This document shows positions 8,871-17,565 of a stretch of DNA of 64,000 nucleotides, in pieces. Each line of letters opens with the position of its first letter. Position 1 is the first letter of the stretch. Below the pieces are notes generated by a model, which was not told the origin of the DNA, searched no databases, and saw only the letters and a list, made by a program, of their open reading frames with translations. Made by a program: the position numbers and the translations under genes. Origin of the DNA: CAKXIK01 sp050947015 (GTDB lineage: Bacteria > Bacillota > Clostridia > Oscillospirales > Acutalibacteraceae); assembly GCA_050947015.1 (NCBI GenBank), contig JBMNVT010000003.1, positions 1-64,000 of the forward strand. Reading direction: 5' to 3'.

Positions 8871-10028
8871 TTACCTCGGTGCTTCTGGCCGTGACTGTTC
8901 CGCCCGGGCAATCAGCCGAAGAATATCCTCCGCCGTCTGCGCCAGAAAGGAGCGGCTCAGATGGCGGATTTCGTGAAAATTCCGTGCGCGGCGGTTGATG
9001 GGAAACACGGCGGTGACGCCGGCTTCGTAAGCGCCGTCAAGCTTGTCCTCGGCGTCGCCGACCACCGCGATGACGGGAACGCCGGCCGCTTTGGCGTGCT
9101 GCGCTACGCCGATGACCACTTTGCCGCGCAGGCTTTGGCTGTCCAGCCGGCCTTCGCCCGTGAACACCCAGTCGGCCGTTTGCAGCATCCGGTCAAAATG
9201 AACGGTATCCAAAACGATATCAATGCCGGAATGCAGCGAGGCTCCAAAGAATGCAGACATTCCGGCGCCCATTCCGCCGGCAGCGCCGCCGCCGGGAATG
9301 GAGGAGACCTCGTGGGAAAGCTGATGGGAAATGACCGCCGCAAGCGAGCGCAGGCCGTCATCCAGCAGCGCAACTTGACTGGCGGAGGCACCTTTTTGCG
9401 GGGAAAACACGGCTGCGGCGCCGCTTGGCCCGTAGAGAGGATTGTCAATGTCGCACATGGCGGTAAACTGAACACCCCGCAAAGCGGGGGAGAACCCGGA
9501 GGTGTCAATACGAGTAATCTGTGCCAATGTTCCGCCCGTCGGGACAAACGGCTCGCCGGAACGGTTTAAAAAGCGCACGCCGCAGGCAGCCGCAGCGCCG
9601 CAGCCGCCGTCGTTGGTTGCGCTGCCGCCCAGACCTACGATAATTTTGGAAGCACCGAGCTCTGCAGCGGCAAGGAACAACTCGCCAACCCCAAAGGTTG
9701 TTGCACGCAGGGGGTCAAGACGGCCTTCGGCAAGCGGAAGGCCCGCGCAGGCGGCCATTTCGACTACCGCTGTTTTTCCGTCCGGAAGGAAACCGAAGAA
9801 CGCGTCCACCGGCTCGCCAAACGGCCCGCAGACGGTCGTTGGCACCCGTCTGCCGCCCAGCGCGGTTAAAAAACAATCGACGCTGCCTTCACCACCGTCG
9901 GCGACCGGAACACAGGAGACGGCGCAATCGGGAAAGTGACGCAGAATTTCACTCCTGAGCACCGAGCAGATTTCCGCAGAGGAGAGGGTGCCCTTGAAGG
10001 AATCCGGAACCAAAATGACGTGCTTCAT
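8871..10028 (-). CDS. glxK: Glycerate kinase (class II type)
   Basis: This 385-residue protein phosphorylates D-glycerate with ATP, probably to 2-phosphoglycerate, in the cytoplasm and feeds glycolysis. The whole length fits the GlxK/GarK family. It opens with VPDSFKGTLSSAEIC, continues with PVADGGEGS, then carries the Gly-rich GLGGSATNDGGCGAA (about 125-140), GGGAAGGMGAG (about 250) and TGEGRLDSQ (about 293). The ATG at 10,028 is the only good start. The gene stands alone on the minus strand, diverging from the BTAD regulator promoter at 10,190. A hydroxyacid dehydrogenase that could supply glycerate is encoded at 47.1 kb. Family assignment is firm; which carbon is phosphorylated is inferred. 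Confidence 0.92.
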   Translation of the reverse strand: MKHVILVPDSFKGTLSSAEICSVLRSEILRHFPDCAVSCVPVADGGEGSVDCFLTALGGRRVPTTVCGPFGEPVDAFFGFLPDGKTAVVEMAACAGLPLAEGRLDPLRATTFGVGELFLAAAELGASKIIVGLGGSATNDGGCGAAAACGVRFLNRSGEPFVPTGGTLAQITRIDTSGFSPALRGVQFTAMCDIDNPLYGPSGAAAVFSPQKGASASQVALLDDGLRSLAAVISHQLSHEVSSIPGGGAAGGMGAGMSAFFGASLHSGIDIVLDTVHFDRMLQTADWVFTGEGRLDSQSLRGKVVIGVAQHAKAAGVPVIAVVGDAEDKLDGAYEAGVTAVFPINRRARNFHEIRHLSRSFLAQTAEDILRLIARAEQSRPEAPR

Positions 10029-10189
10029 TCAGATCATACCTTTCCGTTGGTTTCATAAGCTTATTTTACCGCCGCAGTCCCAAGAATGCAATTGTGGGAA
10101 TTTTGTATTGATAAAGAAAATTGCAGCGCACGGGTCGAGTTTTTGTTGATACTACAGTTTGAAATTTGCTTTTTTGTGTCCTGACGTAA

Positions 10190-10218
10190 TTGACAGCCGG
10201 AATGCGGGATGGTATGAT
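10190..10218 (+). promoter_or_regulatory. Sigma-A type promoter of the BTAD regulator and pilus-like locus
   Basis: TTGACA at 10,190-10,195 and TATGAT at 10,213-10,218 are separated by 17 bases. The promoter lies about 90 bases upstream of the BTAD gene start. Confidence 0.75.
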
Positions 10219-10306
10219 TAATATATAATCGTGTATGATAATACGGGCTTATATTAGAAGGATACAGGCACGACCGGCTGCCTGCAATCAGCGGAGGGAT
10301 TGACGG

Positions 10307-11533
10307 ATGGAACAGGAAAGCAAAACGGTGGGAAAGAGCCTGCAGGTAAAAATGTTTGGCGAATTTTCAATCCGTCTGGGAGACCGGGTTCTGACCGACG
10401 ATGTCAACCGTATCAAAAAGGTCTGGATGTTGATTGAATATTTATTGATTAACCGGAAGAGCGCTGTTCCGCAAGATAAGCTGATTGAAATGCTATGGAA
10501 CGAGGAGGACAGCGATAACCCCATCGGTGCGTTGAAAAACCTTGTTTATCGCGCGCGTTCGGTGCTGAAGACATTGGACGAGTCCGCCGGGCCGGAGCTG
10601 ATTCAATATGTTACAAGCGCCTATGCGTGGAACGATGTGCTGCCGGTTGAAATCGACGCGGAGCAATTCGAAGAGCTTGGGCGCCAGGCGGTAGAGGAAG
10701 TTGACGAAAATAAAAAGGTGGAAAAATATCGCCAGGCGATCGACCTGTATCGCGGCGCCTTTCTTCCAAAATCGTCTTATGCCGAATGGGTGATGTTCAA
10801 AAGCACACATTATGCGACGCTTTACAATGACTATGTTCTGCGTACGGCGGAGATTCTGCATCAGCAGTGCCGTTACGAAGAAATGGTTGCGTTGTGTGAA
10901 CAGGCGGTTGAGTACGATCAGTTTGACGAACGCATTCATCGGTATCTGATGGAGGGCTATGCAGGCACCGGCCAGAATAGCCGCGCGCTCGCTCATTACA
11001 ATTACATTACTAATCTTTTTTACAAGGAGTTTGGCGTCAGTCTCAGCGAAGAAACCAAACGCCAGCATAAAATGCTGGTGGAGGAATTTCATAATCTTGA
11101 AATGGATCTTTCCATTATCCGGGATGAACTGAAAGAAACGTATATCCGCAACAAGGGAGCGTATTTTTGCGACGATTACGAGGTGTTCAAAAATATTTAC
11201 CGCGTGCAGGCCCGGATGATTACACGAACAGGACTTTCCATTCATCTGGGACTGATTACGTTGGTGGATCACGACGGAAATGTGCCGGAAAAAGATGTTT
11301 TGCAGCCGACGATGGAGCGCCTCAGCCAGTGTGTGCTGAGCGGTCTGCGTCGGGGAGACGTTGTTTGGCGCTACAGCCCGTCCCAACTGGTAACCATGCT
11401 TCCGATGACGACCTATGAAAACAGCAAAAGGGTGATCAACCGTCTGGTTCTGGATTTTCGAAAGGCCAACAAACGCAACGATGTGGAGCTGCGCACGATG
11501 ATTTGTCTGGTTGAGCCGGTGGAAGACGGTTGA
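10307..11533 (+). CDS. BTAD/winged-helix transcriptional regulator with degenerate GGDEF-like C-terminus
   Basis: This protein has 408 residues. Residues about 12-105 form an OmpR/SARP-like winged helix (VKMFGEFSIRLGDRVL). Residues about 115-265 are helical TPR-like repeats of the bacterial transcriptional activation domain (AEQFEELGRQAVEEV, then AGTGQNSRALAHYN). The last 120 residues (RRGDVVWRYSPSQLVTMLP, then ENSKRVINRLVLDFRK) follow the late part of a GGDEF domain. They lack the GGDEF signature itself, so cyclase activity is not expected. It is the first gene after a consensus promoter and precedes the lipoprotein and pilus-like genes on the same strand (51 bases to the next gene). It is therefore a plausible pathway-specific regulator of that locus; this role is inference from position. 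Confidence 0.8.
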   Translation: MEQESKTVGKSLQVKMFGEFSIRLGDRVLTDDVNRIKKVWMLIEYLLINRKSAVPQDKLIEMLWNEEDSDNPIGALKNLVYRARSVLKTLDESAGPELIQYVTSAYAWNDVLPVEIDAEQFEELGRQAVEEVDENKKVEKYRQAIDLYRGAFLPKSSYAEWVMFKSTHYATLYNDYVLRTAEILHQQCRYEEMVALCEQAVEYDQFDERIHRYLMEGYAGTGQNSRALAHYNYITNLFYKEFGVSLSEETKRQHKMLVEEFHNLEMDLSIIRDELKETYIRNKGAYFCDDYEVFKNIYRVQARMITRTGLSIHLGLITLVDHDGNVPEKDVLQPTMERLSQCVLSGLRRGDVVWRYSPSQLVTMLPMTTYENSKRVINRLVLDFRKANKRNDVELRTMICLVEPVEDG

Positions 11534-11584
11534 TCCTGTAAAAGGTTCGTGCGGTTTCACAGCGGAAGGAATGTGGTTTGAAAG

Positions 11585-12808
11585 ATGAAAGATAGCAAAC
11601 GAATCACTGCCGCATGCCTGGCGGCAGTGATTCTGTTTTCTGCGTGCTCCCAAACGGGGATTCCGGGTACGGATTTGTCAGAGATGTTGTCCTGTCCGGC
11701 ACAGAGTTCGTCGGAGCAGCCGGAGAGCAAGGAAGCCTCTTCCGCAGATACGCCCCAAAGTCAGGGAAGCTCTTCCAGCGAGAAAGAGCCGTCTTCTGTG
11801 GAAAACGATTTGGAAAAGCTTTCCTCTGTAGCGCAGGAAGGCGTTTCGGCGGCCTCTTCGGCGGTGTCTGTCGCAAGCAAAGCACCGGTGACAAGCACGC
11901 CTGCAGCGACAAGCAAACCACCTGCAGTGACAAGCAAACCACCGACGGTGAGCAAGACGCCTTCCTCCAGCAAAAAACCGGATACCGAAACGGGTGTAAT
12001 TATTCCGGCGGCGGGAACCTATTCGGGAGTAATCAGCATCCGGCAGCCGACGGCGTCAGGAACGATGGTTTACACCGATGGCGTCAGTAAAATTGATGCC
12101 AGCAACACAGCGCAGGGTTACGTGATGTTTTATACGGATTACAGCGGCGGCGCCCGCCTGAAGCTTCAGATCAAGGCCTCGGCCACTTATAATTATGATG
12201 TAAAACCGGGGGCCTGGTATACGTTTCCACTGCAGATGGGAAACGGAAGCTACGAAATTAAGGTAATGGAAAACACGACCGGATCCAAATACCGTAAAAT
12301 TTACGGGGAGACCATTTCTGTTGCGCTTTCCTCTTCCCTTAACCCGTTTCTATACCCCAATCAGTTTGTCAACTATTCGGTGTCATCCCGTGCGGTCAAA
12401 AAATCATTTGACCTTTGTGTAAACGCAGCCGGTGAGGCGCAGAAAGTCGCCGCAATTTACCATTATGTTACAACCCATATTACATACGATTCCGCAAAGG
12501 CATCGTCGGTTACCTCAGGCTATCTGCCAAATGTGGATTCCGTTCTTGCGAGCGGCAAGGGCATCTGTTTTGATTATGCAGCGCTTACGGCAGCCATGCT
12601 GCGCGCTCAGGGGATTCCAACCAGGCTGGCGATTGGAACAAAGAACGGTATGAGCCATGCCTGGAATTATATTTATCTGCAGAATACCGGATGGATTGCG
12701 GTTAAAATTTCATTTTCGGGAGGAAAATGGAATTTTGCAGATACCACCTTTGCAGCCGGCGGCATAACGCCGACAGAAAGCGGATACACAACGCTCCGCA
12801 TCTATTAG
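11585..12808 (+). CDS. Transglutaminase-like lipoprotein
   Basis: The 407-residue protein begins with a lipoprotein signal peptide (AAVILFSACS, Cys about 21), which should be lipidated and held outside the membrane. A long Ser/Glu and then Pro/Ser/Lys linker (about 22-138, with repeated SKPP units) spans the cell wall. A beta-rich region follows, then a transglutaminase-like cysteine peptidase/crosslinking core at about 285-400. The catalytic triad is visible: Cys in GKGICFDYA, His in SHAWNYIYL and Asp in WNFADTTF. It may crosslink or cleave surface proteins; the substrate is unknown. It sits between the BTAD regulator and the PilC-type gene on the same strand, suggesting a role with that pilus-like apparatus. 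Confidence 0.85.
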   Translation: MKDSKRITAACLAAVILFSACSQTGIPGTDLSEMLSCPAQSSSEQPESKEASSADTPQSQGSSSSEKEPSSVENDLEKLSSVAQEGVSAASSAVSVASKAPVTSTPAATSKPPAVTSKPPTVSKTPSSSKKPDTETGVIIPAAGTYSGVISIRQPTASGTMVYTDGVSKIDASNTAQGYVMFYTDYSGGARLKLQIKASATYNYDVKPGAWYTFPLQMGNGSYEIKVMENTTGSKYRKIYGETISVALSSSLNPFLYPNQFVNYSVSSRAVKKSFDLCVNAAGEAQKVAAIYHYVTTHITYDSAKASSVTSGYLPNVDSVLASGKGICFDYAALTAAMLRAQGIPTRLAIGTKNGMSHAWNYIYLQNTGWIAVKISFSGGKWNFADTTFAAGGITPTESGYTTLRIY

Positions 12809-12875
12809 AGCCCGGAAAGCGGGCTTAAAGCGCGCTGCGTGTTGGGCGGCGGCATAGAAAGGAATGGTTATCGGA

Positions 12876-13925
12876 ATGGAAAAGAAAGCGCAGAAAAATG
12901 GGCACACCATCTCCGCGGGCGAAACGGCGCTCTTCTGTTCACAGGTTGCGCTGATTCTTCAATCAGGGATTCCGCTGCACGACGGAATTGCAGCGCTGGT
13001 GGGCGAGGGAGAGAACAGTTCTGGGATTTTTCGGGAGATTAACGACGTAGTGCAGGCTTCCGGTTCGCTTTATGAAGCGGTCAGGACGGCGGGTGTTTTT
13101 CCGGAGTACATGGTGAACATGATTCAAATCGGCGAAAACTCGGGCAAGCTGGAGGAGGTTATGGGCTCATTGGCAGCCTACTATGAGCGGGAGGATAATC
13201 TGAAAACATCGGTTCGAGGCGCGGTGACATACCCGTTGGTGTTGGTGGCAATGATGGCGGTTGTGGTTGGAATTCTGGTGGCAAAGGTTCTGCCGGTGTT
13301 CGATAAAGTGTTCAGCGAGCTTGGCAGTCAGATGCCGGCGGTTTCGGTGACGATCATGACCATCGGCAGCGTTGTCGGCAAGTGCGTTTTGGTGCTGATG
13401 GCGCTGGCGATGGTTGCGCTGGCCGCGCTGGTGGTCTGGTCGCGCGCAAGGGGAGTCGGTGTTTCGGCGCTTTTGGGCCGTTTGATGGTGACGCGCAGGC
13501 TTTCGGCGAAAATTGCGTCAGGCCGCTTTGCGTCGGTTGCTTCGATGATGCTTTCCAGCGGGTACGATACGGATCGCATGCTGGAGTTGATTCCCACTGT
13601 GCTGGGCGACGAAAATGTGATCCGGAAAGTGGACGAATGCCGCATAAAGATTGATGAGGGAAAGAATTTTGCACAGGCGATTACGGAAACCGGAATTTTT
13701 TCCGGCGTTTATTCCAAAATGATTTCGGTGGGTTATGCCACCGGCACGCTGGATTCCGTGATGAAAAAGCTGGCTTCGCTTTATGAGGAAGAGATTGACC
13801 GTTCTCTGGAGTCTTTTGTTTCCCTCATCGAACCGCTGTTGATCGCGGTGCTTTCCATCGTGATCGGCGCAGTGCTGCTTTCGGTAATGCTCCCGCTGAT
13901 GGGGATCATGTCTTCAATCGGTTAA
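12876..13925 (+). CDS. pilC: PilC/GspF-type inner-membrane platform protein
   Basis: This protein of about 350 residues has the duplicated T2SS-F architecture. Each half carries a cytoplasmic four-helix segment followed by membrane helices. The first begins about residue 20 (FCSQVALILQSGIPLHDGI), with GENSGKLEEVM before the membrane pair at about 125-185. The second begins about 200 (ASGRFASVASMMLSSGYD), with SVGYATGTLDSVMKK and a final helix at about 320-345. It anchors the filament assembly machine in the cytoplasmic membrane. The ATG at 12,876 is preferred over 12,864 because AGGA lies directly against the latter. It is followed closely by pilin-like genes and a PilT-type ATPase. Confidence 0.88.
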   Translation: MEKKAQKNGHTISAGETALFCSQVALILQSGIPLHDGIAALVGEGENSSGIFREINDVVQASGSLYEAVRTAGVFPEYMVNMIQIGENSGKLEEVMGSLAAYYEREDNLKTSVRGAVTYPLVLVAMMAVVVGILVAKVLPVFDKVFSELGSQMPAVSVTIMTIGSVVGKCVLVLMALAMVALAALVVWSRARGVGVSALLGRLMVTRRLSAKIASGRFASVASMMLSSGYDTDRMLELIPTVLGDENVIRKVDECRIKIDEGKNFAQAITETGIFSGVYSKMISVGYATGTLDSVMKKLASLYEEEIDRSLESFVSLIEPLLIAVLSIVIGAVLLSVMLPLMGIMSSIG

Positions 13926-13947
13926 AAAGAAAGGCGGCGAACCCGGA

Positions 13948-14298
13948 ATGAAGCTGTATCGGGTAAAAAAGAAGCACAGTTGGCTCGGTCTTGCCGGTTC
14001 TGTACTGTTGTTTGCCATTGCTGCGGGCGGTTTTTGGTGCGGCGTAGTCAACACGGAACAAAGCGAGGATCACGCAAGCCTGCAGCGCACCGCAGACGCC
14101 CTTCGCAGGGCGGCCGTGAGCTGCTACGCTATTGAGGGCTGCTACCCTGCGAGTGTGAGTTATCTGGAAGAGCATTACGGGGTGATTGTGGATTATGACC
14201 GTTATGCCGTGCTCTATGACTGCATCGGTTCCAATGTCATGCCGTATATTGAGGTGGTTCGCGTGGGCGACGGAGGAAATACAGATGAAGTATCATGA
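13948..14298 (+). CDS. Small membrane-anchored pilin-like protein
   Basis: This 116-residue protein has a basic N-terminus (KLYRVKKKHSW), one transmembrane helix (about 12-32) and a short extracytoplasmic domain with two Cys in a pseudopilin-like pattern (AAVSCYAIEGCYPASVSYLEE). The helix-then-small-domain layout and the position after the PilC-type gene suggest a minor pilin or assembly factor. There is no canonical Gly-Phe-x3-Glu prepilin cleavage site. The gene starts 22 bases after the PilC-type gene, and its end overlaps the next gene by 14 bases, so the two are translationally coupled. Function is inferred from context only. Confidence 0.65.
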   Translation: MKLYRVKKKHSWLGLAGSVLLFAIAAGGFWCGVVNTEQSEDHASLQRTADALRRAAVSCYAIEGCYPASVSYLEEHYGVIVDYDRYAVLYDCIGSNVMPYIEVVRVGDGGNTDEVS

Positions 14299-14761
14299 AC
14301 GCAACCGCTCGGCAGATACAGTTTTTGCGCTGGTTCTGCTGACGCTGTTTACGGTACTGGCGATTTTTCTGGTATTGATCGGCGGCAACGCTTACCGTTC
14401 CACTGTTGCCAGAATGGAGCGGAACAATCAGCTTCGCACCACCGTTTCCTATATTGCGAACAAGATTCGTGCCAGCGGAAAGGAAGCGGAACTGAAAACC
14501 GTGGACGGTGTGCCGACTCTGGTGCTGAAAGAGCACAGTTCGGACATCACTTATGTTACCTATATTTATGATTACAACGGATCGCTCTGCGAGTTTTACG
14601 GCGCGGAGACCGATCCGTTTTCTCCGGATGACGGGGAAGCGCTGACCCGGAGCGCTGGCGTAACCTTTGCCGAGCGTAACGGGGTGCTGACAATCCGTGC
14701 GGAGCAAAGCGAAGGGAACCCCGTGGAGCTGAGTATCCGCGTGCGGCAGAACGGCGAATAA
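14285..14761 (+). CDS. DUF4860-like pilus-locus membrane protein
   Basis: The protein has 158 residues from the ATG at 14,285, chosen because GGAGG lies eight bases upstream and an earlier in-frame ATG has no such site. One N-terminal membrane helix (about 12-34, FALVLLTLFTVLAIFLVL) precedes an extracytoplasmic beta-rich domain (YIANKIRASGKEAELKTVDG). It resembles the DUF4860 proteins seen in clostridial pilus-like gene clusters. The start lies inside the preceding gene. It is probably a minor pilin-like subunit; no enzymatic motif is visible. Confidence 0.65.
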   Translation: MKYHERNRSADTVFALVLLTLFTVLAIFLVLIGGNAYRSTVARMERNNQLRTTVSYIANKIRASGKEAELKTVDGVPTLVLKEHSSDITYVTYIYDYNGSLCEFYGAETDPFSPDDGEALTRSAGVTFAERNGVLTIRAEQSEGNPVELSIRVRQNGE

Positions 14762-14781
14762 GCGAGAAAGGGATGGGGAAA

Positions 14782-15234
14782 ATGAGAACGAAAAAGCGAA
14801 ATGCGTTTTTTGTGGAAATCATCATTGTCATCCTGTTCTTTTCTTTGTCGGTGGTTGTTTCGCTGGAGCTGTTTGTGCAGGGGCATATGAAAAGCTTACT
14901 CAGCGAACAGAAGAACATGGCTTTAATTCGCGCACAGTCTGCGGCGGAGCTGGTACAGGGGTACGACCCGTCCGGGGACGAGCCGCTTTCCGAAAGGTTG
15001 GAGGGCAGCAGCGGGTTTTCCAGCGAAAAGGGCTGCTGCCTGTATTACGACGGAGAGTGGAATGCAGCAGAACAGAAAAACGCTGTGTTTGAACTGACCG
15101 CGCGTTTTGGAGAAGAAGCCACCGGAGCGGGCCGTATGGTGACAGTGCAGATCAGCGTAACAGAATTTTCAAACGGCGAAGCGGCCGACGGACTGATTTC
15201 ATTGGAAACGGGATATTACCTTCCGCAGCAGTGA
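14782..15234 (+). CDS. Prepilin-like protein
   Basis: This protein has 150 residues from the ATG at 14,782; the ATG at 14,773 has its Shine-Dalgarno directly against it. The N-terminus is KKRN, then AFFVEIIIVILFFSLSVVV, a basic leader and a hydrophobic helix with a Glu near position 4-5 as in type IV pilins, but without Gly at the expected cleavage position. The remaining 115 residues form an extracytoplasmic domain with an adjacent Cys pair (KGCCLYYDG). It sits in the middle of the PilC-PilT cluster. It is probably a pilin or pseudopilin; whether it is processed is uncertain because no prepilin peptidase gene is present in the window. Confidence 0.65.
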   Translation: MRTKKRNAFFVEIIIVILFFSLSVVVSLELFVQGHMKSLLSEQKNMALIRAQSAAELVQGYDPSGDEPLSERLEGSSGFSSEKGCCLYYDGEWNAAEQKNAVFELTARFGEEATGAGRMVTVQISVTEFSNGEAADGLISLETGYYLPQQ

Positions 15235-15263
15235 TGTCTGTGGGAAAGGAGCAGGAAACCAGC

Positions 15264-15836
15264 ATGGCGAAGAAAAGTAAATTCAGTGCCAATCCCGGAA
15301 CGGGGATATCTTCCATCCTGATGATCTTTGTGGTGCTCTGCATTACGACGTTCGGCGTGCTCTCGTTTGTTTCGGCGCGGGCGGATCTGAAGCTGACGGA
15401 GGCAAACGCGCAGACGGTGCAAACATATTATTCTGCGGAGGAAAAGGCACAAAGAATTTTGGCGCAGCTGGACGCGCTGCTGCAGCGGGCGCAGGCTTTG
15501 CCGGAGAGCGCTACCGCACAGGAATGCGCGCAGAGCGTGGGGCTTTCTGGTACGGCGGCTCAGCCTGCGGTGCAGCAGCTGGAGAAGGCCGGGAACGCGG
15601 CAGAGCGGTATCGTGTGCTTGCGGCTTATGCGGCGGCTTCCCTGCAGGAGGGCGCCGCGCCGGGAGACGGCACGCAGGTAATCTATTCCTTTGCGCTCAG
15701 CGGTGTCAGCGAACTGCGTGTAACGGTGGAGATTGGGGAGCTTGGGGGAAGCTTTCGGTGCAGGGTTTTGTCGGAGCAGATTTGCGAGACCGGCGCCGGA
15801 GAAGATCAGCCGCTGAACGTGTGGCCGGGCAATTGA
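15264..15836 (+). CDS. Pilus-locus membrane protein with helical extracytoplasmic domain
   Basis: This protein has 190 residues from the ATG at 15,264, preceded by GGAAAGGAG. A membrane helix at about 15-37 (ISSILMIFVVLCITTFGVL) is followed by an Ala/Gln-rich helical stretch (about 45-130) and a beta-rich end (SELRVTVEIGELGGSFRCRV). It resembles PilX-like minor pilins in layout only. It begins 29 bases after the previous pilin-like gene and 22 bases before the ATPase gene, so it belongs to the same operon. Confidence 0.6.
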   Translation: MAKKSKFSANPGTGISSILMIFVVLCITTFGVLSFVSARADLKLTEANAQTVQTYYSAEEKAQRILAQLDALLQRAQALPESATAQECAQSVGLSGTAAQPAVQQLEKAGNAAERYRVLAAYAAASLQEGAAPGDGTQVIYSFALSGVSELRVTVEIGELGGSFRCRVLSEQICETGAGEDQPLNVWPGN

Positions 15837-15858
15837 CAGTAAACGGAGGAAAAACACA

Positions 15859-16929
15859 GTGCAACGCGAGATTCTTTCGGTTCTTCAGGATGCCGTTCAG
15901 CGGCAGGCTTCGGATATTTTTATTGTTTCCGGCTGTCCGCTGACGCTCAAAATTCATGGGCAGCTGCTGCCGACAGAGGAAAACAAGCTGCTGCCTGCCG
16001 ATACCGAGCAACTGCTGCGGCAAATTTATCAGCATGACAACGGCCGCAGCATGGAAAGCTTTTTGCTCACGGGTGATGATGATTTTTCGTTTTCCATCAG
16101 CGGGTTGGGGCGTTTTCGCTGCAATGCCTACAAACAGCGCGGCTCCATGGCGGCAGTGCTGCGCGTGGTGTCGTTCACGCTGCCGGACGCGGAACAGCTG
16201 CACATTCCGCCGGCGGTTACCGAGCTTTATAAAATGCGCAAAGGCCTTGTGCTGATTACCGGTTCTGCCGGCAGCGGAAAGTCTACGACGCTTGCCTGTA
16301 TCATCGACAGAATTAACCGGAATTTTCATGACCATATCATCACCATTGAGGATCCGATTGAGTTTTTACACACGCACCATAACAGCATCGTCAGCCAGCG
16401 TGAGATTTCCCACGACACAGAGGGATATGTGGAAGCTTTGCGCGCCGCGCTGCGCCAGTCTCCGGATGTGATTCTGCTCGGAGAAATGCGTGACTTTGAA
16501 ACGATTCAGACAGCGATTACCGCGGCGGAAACCGGTCAGCTGGTGCTTTCCACACTGCACACAATTGGAGCGGCCAAAACCATTGACCGCGTGATTGATG
16601 TTTTCCCGCCCAATCAGCAGCAGCAAGTCCGGATTCAGCTTTCCATGGTGCTGCAGGCGGTTGTGTCGCAGCAGTTGGTTCCCACGGTTGACGGAGCTCT
16701 TCGGCCCGCGTTTGAAGTCATGGTTGTGAACAGCGCCATCCGCAACTTAATCCGGGAAGGAAAGACCCATCAGCTGGATAACGTTATTTTTTCAGGCGGC
16801 GCCGAGGGGATGATTTCAATGGATAACGATCTGTTCCGGCTGTACCGGGAGGGTGTAATTGCCAAAGAGACCGCCCGGATGTACAGCACTAATTTAGAGG
16901 CTATGGACAGGCGGCTGAACATCAGATAA
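15859..16929 (+). CDS. pilT: PilT-type secretion/pilus ATPase
   Basis: This 356-residue cytoplasmic hexameric ATPase should power filament retraction or movement. It begins with GTG. Residues 1-110 form the N-terminal domain. Then come Walker A GSAGSGKST (about 136), the Asp box ITIEDPIEFLH, Walker B VILLGEMRD (about 210) and the His box STLHTIGAAKTIDR. The AIRNLIREGKTHQ tail motif is that of PilT rather than PilB/GspE, which also carry an N-terminal MshEN domain and zinc motif that are absent here. It is the last gene of the pilus-like operon. No PilB-type assembly ATPase is encoded in the window. Confidence 0.9.
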   Translation: MQREILSVLQDAVQRQASDIFIVSGCPLTLKIHGQLLPTEENKLLPADTEQLLRQIYQHDNGRSMESFLLTGDDDFSFSISGLGRFRCNAYKQRGSMAAVLRVVSFTLPDAEQLHIPPAVTELYKMRKGLVLITGSAGSGKSTTLACIIDRINRNFHDHIITIEDPIEFLHTHHNSIVSQREISHDTEGYVEALRAALRQSPDVILLGEMRDFETIQTAITAAETGQLVLSTLHTIGAAKTIDRVIDVFPPNQQQQVRIQLSMVLQAVVSQQLVPTVDGALRPAFEVMVVNSAIRNLIREGKTHQLDNVIFSGGAEGMISMDNDLFRLYREGVIAKETARMYSTNLEAMDRRLNIR

Positions 16930-17020
16930 TTTTTTGTTTTGATTTAACCCACTGTTGTTTATATGACTAAAATGTGACCGCTTGATCCTATAATAGAGTA
17001 GAAAGAAAGGATGAGGTTAT

Positions 17021-17476
17021 GTGAGAACAGTAAAACCACGGATCAGTGCAATGGAAACTCGGGTCGTGCTGCACATTACCTCGTACGAAGCGAAAAATTT
17101 TCGGGGATGGGTCTATAACGAACATTTTCAGAAAAAAATCCAGTTTTTTGATCTTTGCGGGATGCTCAACGCAATGGAAAGCCTTTATGACACGCTTTCC
17201 TTTCCGCAGGCGACGTTTCAGTCCCGCCATTTCGGAAAAGTGAAGAAAAGTAAAATTATTGCAGGAGAAGCGGTGAATCAAATGGAAATTGAAGAGAAGG
17301 ATCGCGCCACCTTTGTTGTTCACGTCAAGTTCCGTCAGAACGCCACTTGGCAGGGAACGATTCAATGGGTGGATACGAACAAAACGCAGAGCTTTCGCAG
17401 TACGCTGGAAATGATTAAACTGATTGACGAGGCTCTGGATGACGGCGGAAACATGAAGATCAGCTGGGAAGAGTGA
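17021..17476 (+). CDS. Conserved hypothetical protein
   Basis: This 151-residue soluble protein begins with GTG, behind AAAGGATGAGG. No domain is recognised. It has a charged N-terminal half (NFRGWVYNEHFQKKIQF) and a C-terminal half with the pattern ATWQGTIQWVDTN, then FRSTLEMIKLIDEAL. A TATAAT at 16,989-16,994 suggests its own promoter after the ATPase gene, although read-through from the pilus operon (91-base gap) is possible. It is followed by a hairpin shared with the convergent PPK2 gene. Function unknown. Confidence 0.6.
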   Translation: MRTVKPRISAMETRVVLHITSYEAKNFRGWVYNEHFQKKIQFFDLCGMLNAMESLYDTLSFPQATFQSRHFGKVKKSKIIAGEAVNQMEIEEKDRATFVVHVKFRQNATWQGTIQWVDTNKTQSFRSTLEMIKLIDEALDDGGNMKISWEE

Positions 17477-17498
17477 ACAGAGAAGCAGAGAATAAGCA

Positions 17499-17545
17499 GG
17501 GCTGCCGCAGAAGAGGAAAACAATTTCCTCTTTTACGACAGCCCC
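17499..17545. terminator. Hairpin between convergent genes
   Basis: GGGCTG and CAGCCC flank an inner AAGAGGAAA/TTTCCTCTT stem with a short T-run, located between the hypothetical gene and the convergent PPK2 gene. Confidence 0.65.
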
Positions 17546-17565
17546 GCTGTGTTTGCGCTACAAGA

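Noticed and set aside
11880..11980. Short direct repeats in the lipoprotein gene that resemble a CRISPR-like pattern
   Set aside because: They are in-frame codons for a Ser-Lys-Pro-Pro linker without spacers of uniform length or cas genes.
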